A stretch of DNA of 6,427 nucleotides. Source: a bacterium (lineage in GTDB: Bacteria > JAMCPX01). This document shows, in pieces, positions 1 through 4,429 of the stretch. Numbering within the stretch: position 1 is the stretch's first letter; every line of letters starts with the position of its first letter. The position numbers and the translations under genes were made by a program. The notes beneath the pieces are model-generated. The model had not been told where the DNA came from. It did not search any database and worked only from the letters and a program-made list of their open reading frames with translations. The stretch spans positions 1 to 6,427 of the forward strand of contig JAJYYW010000086.1 of the NCBI GenBank assembly GCA_021800575.1, in the 5' to 3' direction.

Positions 1-71
1 CCGAGGACCAGTCGCACGGCGTCGATGAGCCGTGCCTTCGTACCATCTTTGATCAGCACTGTTATCTTCAT
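1..71 (-). CDS. N-terminal fragment of a small protein, possibly a second DsrE-like protein (cut by window edge)
   Basis: Only the first 23 codons are present; the gene continues past the left edge. The ATG at 71 overlaps the stop of the preceding DsrE-like gene as ATGA (68-71), and a GAGGG Shine-Dalgarno-like element lies four bases upstream, so the start is well supported. The visible peptide begins MKITVLIKDG and then has a helix-like stretch ending DAVRLVL. A beta strand followed by such a helix fits the opening of a DsrE/DsrF/TusC-type sulfur-relay subunit, and DsrE-family genes commonly occur in tandem. The fragment is too short to show any catalytic cysteine, so the family call is inference from position and a weak N-terminal resemblance. 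The protein is probably co-translated with its upstream neighbour and may form a heteromer with it. Confidence 0.5.
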   Translation of the reverse strand, partial: MKITVLIKDGTKARLIDAVRLVL

Positions 72-364
72 GACGCCCTCGTCAACGATATCAGCCGGTC
101 GGATTGCGCGATCATACGCGAGAGGTTGTAGAGGCTCCCGTAGGTGACCGCCGCGTGCTTCGGAACGTGGCGCTCATCCGCTCTGACACCGCACACCGTC
201 GCCTTCATGCCCTGCGCAAGGGTAAGGAAGGAAGGGTCGTTGATAAGCAGGGCTCCGTCGTTATACAGGAACATGCTCACCTCGCTGCCCGGAGTGTCGT
301 TCAGGCGCCGGAGCGACGGTATGAGGGCGGGGTCCGCTACTGCGACGAGGATGCACAGTTTCAT
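68..364 (-). CDS. DsrE/TusD-like small sulfur-relay protein
   Basis: A 98-residue protein resembling the DsrE/DsrF/TusD family, cytoplasmic subunits that carry sulfur as a cysteine persulfide. Visible family features are a beta-strand start (MKLCILVAVAD), the segment MFLYNDGALLIND at about 31-43 (compare the strand plus DG in DsrE/TusD), a cysteine at residue 58 in TVCGVRADER, where these proteins usually place the active cysteine, and a C-terminal YGSLYNLSRMIAQSDRLISL that fits the closing helix and strand of the fold. The ATG at 364 forms an ATGA overlap with the stop of the MoeB-like gene. A longer open frame reaches 433 but lies wholly inside that gene, so this start is preferred. Its place directly after a sulfur-carrier activator lacking a rhodanese domain suggests it supplies sulfur for carrier thiocarboxylation. 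That role is inferred; the family call is fairly secure. Confidence 0.72.
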   Translation of the reverse strand: MKLCILVAVADPALIPSLRRLNDTPGSEVSMFLYNDGALLINDPSFLTLAQGMKATVCGVRADERHVPKHAAVTYGSLYNLSRMIAQSDRLISLTRAS

Positions 365-1158
365 CGGATGCCGCAGAACTCCTCGTAATCGATGAGGTGG
401 GTCACCGTGGGATGCTCGCCGCACACCGGGCATTCAGGGTCCTTCCGAATCTTGACCTCCCGGACTTCCATACGCAGCGCGTCGTACAGCATCATCCTGC
501 CGATCAGGGGCTTGCCGGTGCCGAGTATCAGCTTGATCGCCTCGGTTGCCTGGACAACGCCGATAAACCCGGGGAGCACGCCGAACACACCCGCTTCCTG
601 ACAGCTCGGGACCATGCCCGGAGGCGGCGGTTCCGGATACAGGCACCGCAGGCACGGCCCGTCGGGAGACGAAAACACCGTTGCCTGGCCTTCGAACTTG
701 AAGATACTGCCGTAGACGTTTTTCTTGCCGGACAGGACGCAGGCATCGTTGATGAGATAGCGCGCCGGGAAGGAATCCGTACCGTCAATAACAAGGTCGT
801 AGTCCTTGATGATGTCGAGGATGTTTTCCGAGCTCAGCTTGAAATTATACTTGATGACCGATACGTCGGGATTGATCGCCTTGACCGCAGCCTCGGCGGA
901 ATCGACCTTGGGTATGCCCACGGTCGCAGTCGAATGCATGATCTGCCGCTGGAGGTTGGACATGTCCACGACGTCGAAATCGACAATACCGAGGGTGCCG
1001 ACGCCGCTCGCAGCAAGATACAGGGCTATGGGAGAACCAAGCCCCCCTGCCCCGATGACCAGGACCCTCGCCTTGAGGAGCTTTTCCTGGCCTTTCCCCC
1101 CGACTCCTTCGAGGATGATGTGACGCGCGTACCGTTCGATCTGTGTATTGGTAAACAT
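361..1158 (-). CDS. moeB: MoeB/ThiF/HesA-family E1-like adenylyltransferase (sulfur-carrier activator)
   Basis: This 265-residue protein is an E1-like enzyme that adenylates the C-terminal glycine of a ubiquitin-like sulfur carrier so that it can become a thiocarboxylate. Visible in order: the family N-terminal signature RYARHIILEGVGGKGQ (9-24), the nucleotide-binding loop GAGGLGSP (36-43), acidic D60/D62 after the next strand, NLQRQ (68-72) with the ATP-contacting arginine, D128 in DGTDSF, zinc ligands C169-x-x-C172 and C243-x-x-C246, and C186 in PSCQEAGV, matching the catalytic cysteine position of ThiF/MoeB. The length is that of MoeB/ThiF; no C-terminal rhodanese domain is present, unlike MoeZ/MOCS3, so sulfur must come from elsewhere. 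A GGAG lies 10 bases before the ATG. The gene starts 7 bases after the MoaD-NIL gene, its probable substrate. A role in molybdopterin or thiamine synthesis is possible, but the cysteine-synthesis neighbours favour a CysO-type role. Confidence 0.92.
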   Translation of the reverse strand: MFTNTQIERYARHIILEGVGGKGQEKLLKARVLVIGAGGLGSPIALYLAASGVGTLGIVDFDVVDMSNLQRQIMHSTATVGIPKVDSAEAAVKAINPDVSVIKYNFKLSSENILDIIKDYDLVIDGTDSFPARYLINDACVLSGKKNVYGSIFKFEGQATVFSSPDGPCLRCLYPEPPPPGMVPSCQEAGVFGVLPGFIGVVQATEAIKLILGTGKPLIGRMMLYDALRMEVREVKIRKDPECPVCGEHPTVTHLIDYEEFCGIR

Positions 1159-1165
1159 TCGGGCA

Positions 1166-1699
1166 TTACTCCAGTACGGTCTGTTCTATGGGTTCCACCT
1201 TCACGCCCTTTTTTTTAAACCACGTTATGAGGGACTCCACCTCGCTGGCTTTGCCTTCCAGCTCGACACCGACGAGTCCGAGGTCACCGGACACCGATGC
1301 CGTCCCAATGTTGATGACGACGTCGAATTTCCGGCTCGCCTCCCAGATAAAGGGCTTATTCAGCAGGCGCTTCTGATAGGTAAGATATACTTTTTTTTTA
1401 ATCATGTTTGTTTTTTTTGCGGGTGCACCGCCGGCAATGGCCGGAATGATCGATATCGTGTCGCCGTCCTTCAAGGGTGTCTCAAGATTGCTCTTGAACC
1501 TCACGTCTTCGTCGTTCAGATAAATATTCACAAACCTGCGGATAGCGCCTTTTTCGTCCATGATCCGTGCACCGATGCCGCTGTAATTCTTTTCGAGGTC
1601 CTGCAGAAGCTCCTTGAGGGTCTTGCCCTCGGCCGAAACCTCATCTTTCCCGCTGGTGTACTTTCTCAATGGTGTCGGAATCCTTACTGTAATTGCCAT
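1166..1699 (-). CDS. MoaD/ThiS-type sulfur carrier fused to a NIL domain (CysO-like)
   Basis: A 177-residue two-domain protein. Residues 1-91 form a ubiquitin-like MoaD/ThiS domain: it opens MAITVRIPTPLRKYT, has FVNIYLNDEDVRF (56-68), and ends DGDTISIIPAIAGG with G90-G91. In CysO-type carriers such a Gly-Gly is the exact C-terminus, which is adenylated and turned into a thiocarboxylate. Here it is followed by a linker (APAKKTN, 92-98) and a NIL domain (about 99-177: KKKVYLTYQ, FDVVINIGTASVSGDLG, VGVELEGKASEVESLITWF, GVKVEPIE). NIL domains also form the C-terminus of MetN methionine transporters, where they bind methionine, so ligand sensing is a possible role. The start is clear: AAGGAGG five bases before the ATG. 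The linker is encoded across A8 and A9 runs; see findings. Downstream of the JAMM gene and just before the activator, its context is a thiocarboxylate cysteine pathway. Domain calls are firm; the functional state of the internal Gly-Gly is unknown. Confidence 0.88.
   Translation of the reverse strand: MAITVRIPTPLRKYTSGKDEVSAEGKTLKELLQDLEKNYSGIGARIMDEKGAIRRFVNIYLNDEDVRFKSNLETPLKDGDTISIIPAIAGGAPAKKTNMIKKKVYLTYQKRLLNKPFIWEASRKFDVVINIGTASVSGDLGLVGVELEGKASEVESLITWFKKKGVKVEPIEQTVLE
1402..1418 (-). other. A8 run and latent ATGA at the MoaD-NIL domain boundary
   Basis: On the minus strand the linker after Gly-Gly reads GCA-AAA-AAA-ACA-AAC-ATG-ATT. It contains eight A in a row (1411-1418) and the slippery heptamer A-AAA-AAA in frame. 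Losing one A would give GCA-AAA-AAA-CAA-ACA-TGA, ending the MoaD part at a TGA (1402-1404) that overlaps the ATG of the NIL part (1403-1405) as ATGA. Gaining one A gives a TAA after four codons. No Shine-Dalgarno precedes the internal ATG. Confidence 0.6.
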
Positions 1700-1704
1700 A
1701 CCTG

Positions 1705-1711
1705 CCTCCTT
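1705..1711 (-). promoter_or_regulatory. Strong Shine-Dalgarno of the MoaD-NIL gene
   Basis: The minus strand reads AAGGAGG followed by five bases (CAGGT) and ATG. It is the most complete ribosome binding site within this operon and lies in the 14-base gap after the JAMM gene. It fixes the MoaD-NIL start and suggests the carrier is translated efficiently, as expected for a stoichiometric carrier protein. Confidence 0.85.
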
Positions 1712-1713
1712 CG

Positions 1714-2121
1714 TTAATCTTCAATTATAAGTTCTTCTTCGATAAATCGATCACCCTGTTCTGATAACCTGAATACCCCGATTTTACTCAGTGTCCCATG
1801 ATCGACGGAAACAATAACATAGTAATAACTGTCCCAGGCACTCTCAAGGTCCGTCGGTGAAGGCTTCGCCGGGTGGTCCGGGTGCGAATGATAAAAACCA
1901 ACCACTTCGATGCCCTTCTGTTTTGCGTACTCTTCCGCATGCATGATGTCCGAGGGATCGAGCACGAACCTGTCCTCCTTCCGCTCCTGCCTGATGTTGG
2001 TACCCCGATAGATGTCTGTTGCCGCAACCGGTGTACCGAGCATCACCCCGCAGCCCTCGTAGGGGTACGTCTGTTCAAGGTGTTCTCTCATTTTTTGCAC
2101 CATGGCGCGTCCGAGCTTCAT
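1714..2121 (-). CDS. JAMM/Mov34 (M67) zinc metalloprotease, Mec-like
   Basis: A 135-residue JAMM-family metallopeptidase. The full motif is visible: E22 (YPYEGCGVMLG), then H78-S-H80-P, seven residues, and S88-P-T-D91. These supply the zinc ligands and catalytic residues of the E...HxH-x7-SxxD signature. Stand-alone bacterial members act on ubiquitin-like sulfur carriers: Mec+ of Mycobacterium releases cysteine from the CysO-cysteine adduct, while QbsD and HcyD trim residues after the carrier Gly-Gly. The gene directly precedes the MoaD-NIL carrier, so that protein is the likely substrate. The ATG at 2121 is one base after the cysteine synthase stop (TAGCATG), implying coupled translation. 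The frame stays open upstream to 2298, but that part lies inside the cysteine synthase gene and is rich in Arg, Cys and Ser, so it is not counted. ATG at 2103 (M7) is a less likely start. No signal peptide; cytoplasmic. Confidence 0.9.
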   Translation of the reverse strand: MKLGRAMVQKMREHLEQTYPYEGCGVMLGTPVAATDIYRGTNIRQERKEDRFVLDPSDIMHAEEYAKQKGIEVVGFYHSHPDHPAKPSPTDLESAWDSYYYVIVSVDHGTLSKIGVFRLSEQGDRFIEEELIIED

Positions 2122-2122
2122 G

Positions 2123-3052
2123 CTATTCCCACAACCTCGTGCTGAAATAGTTGGACCCGCCGTCCGGGAACACCGTGACGATATACGCATTCTTTGCTTC
2201 CCGGGCAATCTGCAGGCTCGCCCAGAGTGCTGCGCCGGACGACTCTCCGACCAGGATCCCTTCTTTCTTGGCAATCTCTCGCACGAGTGCGTACGCATCT
2301 TCTGTTTTCACATGGATAACGCGGTCGTACATGCTGCGATCGAGGATGCCGGGTACAATCGAACTCTCGATGTGTTTGAGTCCCTCGAGTCCGTGGAACG
2401 GCGAGTCCGGCTCAACACCCACAATCTCTATGGACGGGTTGTACTCCTTGAGCCGTTTGCCGGTCCCGACCAGGGTTCCACCGGTCCCTATCCCTGCAAC
2501 GAAATGCGTCAGCTTGCCGTCTGTCTGCCTGATGATCTCCGGAGCTGTGGTATCGTAGTGTGCGAGCGGGTTCGCAGGATTATTGTACTGGTCCGGTTTA
2601 AAATACAGGCTGCTGCTGCGCTCGTACTCGAGGATGCATTCCCGGTACGCTCCGTCGGAGCTCTCCACCGGGTCCGTCAGCACAACCTCAGCGCCGAATG
2701 CGTTGAGGGTCTTTTTCCGTTCATCGCTGACGTTCTTCGGCATGTAGATCTTGACCTTGTAACCAAGCACGGCCCCGATCATCGCCAGTGCGATGCCGGT
2801 GTTTCCGGATGTGGATTCAAGGATCGTTTTTTCCCTGGTCAGCTGGCCTGACCTGATGCCTTCCAGGATCATGCGCAGAGCCGGCCGGTCTTTGACCGAG
2901 CCGCCGGGATTATACTTCTCGAGCTTTGCGTAGATTTCCGCAGTGGTCTTCTTCTGGTACGCCCCCCTGAGCCTGTACAGCGGGGTGTTCCCCACCATCT
3001 CAAGAATGGTTCCTTTTGTCACGTCGTCTGCTGTCGCATTCAATAGCTTCAT
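2123..3052 (-). CDS. cysM: PLP-dependent cysteine synthase (CysK/CysM family)
   Basis: This 309-residue fold-type II PLP enzyme replaces the hydroxyl-derived leaving group of O-acetylserine or O-phosphoserine with sulfur to make cysteine. Motifs: GNTPL (21-25), NPGGSVKDR (48-56) with the PLP lysine K54, STSGNTG (80-86), the phosphate-binding GTGGT (189-193), and ESSGAAL (270-276) with S272 at the position that contacts the PLP pyridine nitrogen. Length is typical of cysteine synthases without the CBS domains of cystathionine beta-synthase. Neighbouring carrier, activator and JAMM genes suggest it uses a protein thiocarboxylate rather than free sulfide, as Mycobacterium CysM does with CysO; its preferred serine derivative cannot be told from sequence alone. 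It follows thrC by 11 bases and precedes the JAMM gene by one. Its ATG at 3052 has only a weak GGA-type ribosome site, consistent with coupling to thrC. Confidence 0.93.
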   Translation of the reverse strand: MKLLNATADDVTKGTILEMVGNTPLYRLRGAYQKKTTAEIYAKLEKYNPGGSVKDRPALRMILEGIRSGQLTREKTILESTSGNTGIALAMIGAVLGYKVKIYMPKNVSDERKKTLNAFGAEVVLTDPVESSDGAYRECILEYERSSSLYFKPDQYNNPANPLAHYDTTAPEIIRQTDGKLTHFVAGIGTGGTLVGTGKRLKEYNPSIEIVGVEPDSPFHGLEGLKHIESSIVPGILDRSMYDRVIHVKTEDAYALVREIAKKEGILVGESSGAALWASLQIAREAKNAYIVTVFPDGGSNYFSTRLWE

Positions 3053-3063
3053 GGTATCCGTGT

Positions 3064-4305
3064 TTATTTTGTTTTCTCCCTGCCTTTTACCAGTTCGTCA
3101 AATGCCTCGAGTTTCGCCGGTATCACTGTGAGCGGCTCCACCTTGTTGTACAATACCTCCTGGGTCTTCAGCCCGTTGCCGGTTATCAGCAGGACGATGG
3201 ATTCATCCTTCGGAATCCTCCCCTGCTCGATGAGCTTCTTCGCGACCCCCACGGTAACACCGCCCGCCGTCTCTGCAAAAATACCTTCGGTCTCGGCAAG
3301 CAGCTTAATGCCGTCGATGACCTCATCGTCGGAAACGTCCTCGGACCAGCCGCCCGTCTTATTGATGGCCTCGATGGCATAAAACCCGTCAGCAGGGTTG
3401 CCGATCGCCAGCGACTTGGCGATGGTCTTCGGGATAACAGGTTTGAACAACTCCTGGTGTTCTTTGACCGCTGTGGAGATCGGCGAGCACCCGGTCGCCT
3501 GAGCACCGTAGAGCTTGACGTCGAGCTCCGGTACCAGGCCAAGCTCGTATAGCTCCTTGAACCCTTTATACACCTTCGTCAGCAGGGAACCGCTCGCCAT
3601 GGGCACGACGATGTTCTTCGGAACACTCCACCCGAGCTGTTCCGCAACCTCGAACCCCAGGGTCTTGGATCCTTCCGCGTAGTACGGCCGGATGTTGATA
3701 TTGACGAACGCCCAACCGTACTTGCCCGCTATCTCGGAGGACAGCCTGTTGACCTCATCGTAGTTGCCCTTGATGCCCACGACATGTGCACCGTAAATCT
3801 GCGTGTTCAGGACCTTTGCCTGTTCGAGATTGTACGGAATAAAAATATAGCTGTTCATGCCGCACGCAGCAGCGCTGGCTGCAACGGAGTTCGCGAGATT
3901 GCCGGTCGATGCGCATGCAACGGTCGAGAAACCGAACTCCTTTGCCTTGGACACGGCGACAGACACGACCCTGTCCTTGAACGAAAACGTGGGATGATTG
4001 ACCGTGTCGTTTTTGATGTAGAGCTCTTTGACACCCAGGGCCTTCGCGAGCTTGTTGGACTTCACCAGCGGCGTAAACCCCGCATCGATACCGACGACAG
4101 GGTCCCCGTCTATGGGAAGAAGCTCCCGGTACCGCCACATGCCCTTTTTCCTGGACTCTATTGCCTCTTTCGATATAACCTTTTTTATCTTTTCATAATC
4201 GTATACCACTTCCAGCGGACCGAAACAGAGCTCACACACATGTATCGGAGCAACATGGTAAAGTTCGCCGCATTCCCTGCACCTCAAGCCTTTCACAAAG
4301 CTCAT
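3064..4305 (-). CDS. thrC: Threonine synthase with N-terminal zinc ribbon
   Basis: A 413-residue PLP enzyme that converts O-phospho-L-homoserine to threonine and phosphate. The N-terminus carries a zinc ribbon with C9-x-x-C12 and C24-x-x-C27, as in many archaeal and bacterial threonine synthases. Then come GFTPLVKS (76-83), HPTFSFKDR (104-112) with PLP lysine K110, the ASTGN loop (132-136), and a C-terminal LLITGNGLKT typical of the family. The start is taken at ATG 4305, four bases after GGGAGG; an in-frame TTG at 4323 would translate the ribosome site itself as Lys-Gly-Gly-Lys and is rejected. It is the first gene of the apparent operon. Its position upstream of the cysteine genes is functionally suggestive: threonine and homocysteine pathways share O-phosphohomoserine, so a sulfur-linked role is conceivable, though plain threonine synthesis is the default reading. 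Confidence 0.92.
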   Translation of the reverse strand: MSFVKGLRCRECGELYHVAPIHVCELCFGPLEVVYDYEKIKKVISKEAIESRKKGMWRYRELLPIDGDPVVGIDAGFTPLVKSNKLAKALGVKELYIKNDTVNHPTFSFKDRVVSVAVSKAKEFGFSTVACASTGNLANSVAASAAACGMNSYIFIPYNLEQAKVLNTQIYGAHVVGIKGNYDEVNRLSSEIAGKYGWAFVNINIRPYYAEGSKTLGFEVAEQLGWSVPKNIVVPMASGSLLTKVYKGFKELYELGLVPELDVKLYGAQATGCSPISTAVKEHQELFKPVIPKTIAKSLAIGNPADGFYAIEAINKTGGWSEDVSDDEVIDGIKLLAETEGIFAETAGGVTVGVAKKLIEQGRIPKDESIVLLITGNGLKTQEVLYNKVEPLTVIPAKLEAFDELVKGREKTK

Positions 4306-4309
4306 TTTT

Positions 4310-4315
4310 CCTCCC
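4310..4315 (-). promoter_or_regulatory. Shine-Dalgarno that sets the thrC start
   Basis: The minus strand reads GGGAGG, then four A, then ATG at 4305. It decides the thrC start in favour of MSFVKG over an upstream in-frame TTG that lacks its own visible ribosome site. Confidence 0.8.
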
Positions 4316-4412
4316 TTTCTCAATCTTTAGTAGTATACTCAACTATTAAGTATACATTTAAATTATATAGTCAAGCAATTGTATAAAATCAATATATTTG
4401 CTACATTCTAAC
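4316..4412. promoter_or_regulatory. AT-rich divergent promoter region between thrC and bioD
   Basis: This is the only sizeable intergenic stretch, and its base composition is sharply more AT-rich than the flanking genes. It must drive the leftward thrC operon and rightward bioD. A candidate leftward promoter is TTGCTT (4373-4378), an 18-base spacer and TATACT (4349-4354), which would give a leader of about 37 bases. TTGACT (4369-4374) is a better -35 hexamer but sits only 14 bases from that -10. For bioD, TATAAA (4382-4387) is a plausible -10 with only a weak -35 (TTAAAT, 4358-4363). Hexamer assignments are by eye and uncertain. No riboswitch or T-box leader is evident in so short a space. 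Confidence 0.45.
4332..4355. repeat. Pair of AGTATAC repeats, possible operator
   Basis: AGTATAC occurs at 4332-4338 and again at 4349-4355, with starts 17 bp apart. Each contains the palindrome GTATAC, and the first extends to the 8-bp palindrome AGTATACT. On the minus strand each copy also reads TATACT, a -10-like hexamer. They could be two half-sites of a repressor or activator acting on the thrC operon, or two alternative -10 elements. Chance occurrence in AT-rich DNA is not excluded. Confidence 0.35.
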
Positions 4413-4419
4413 GGAGAGG
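4413..4419 (+). promoter_or_regulatory. Ribosome binding site of bioD
   Basis: GGAGAGG lies 10 bases upstream of the GTG at 4430. The spacing is slightly long, and no in-frame ATG is nearby, because the ATG at 4434 is in another frame. Together with homology of the first residues to BioD, it supports GTG as the start. Confidence 0.6.
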
Positions 4420-4429
4420 TAATCGGATC

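Noticed and set aside
397..1218. A long plus-strand open frame (273 codons) opposite the MoeB-like gene
   Set aside because: The minus strand carries a complete E1-like protein with all its motifs here; the plus-strand translation shows no recognisable domain and is a mirror of GC-rich codon use.
1166..1405. Separate NIL-domain gene starting at the internal ATG (1405)
   Set aside because: No Shine-Dalgarno is visible before it and the reading frame is continuous with the MoaD domain in the given sequence. It is kept only as a hypothesis in the findings.
2122..2298. N-terminal extension of the JAMM protease
   Set aside because: It lies inside the cysteine synthase gene in another frame and is low-complexity Arg/Ser/Cys. 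The ATG at 2121, one base after that gene's stop, gives a standard compact JAMM protein.
2102..2851. Plus-strand open frame of about 249 codons opposite the cysteine synthase
   Set aside because: No domain is recognisable, and the opposite strand has every cysteine synthase motif in place.
4306..4323. TTG start giving a six-residue longer threonine synthase
   Set aside because: The extra codons are the Shine-Dalgarno of the ATG at 4305, and no ribosome site precedes the TTG.
4306..4429. Riboswitch or T-box leader for the thrC operon
   Set aside because: The region is only 124 bp and shared with a divergent promoter. No stem set or T-box-like element was seen, and the likely leader is only some tens of bases.
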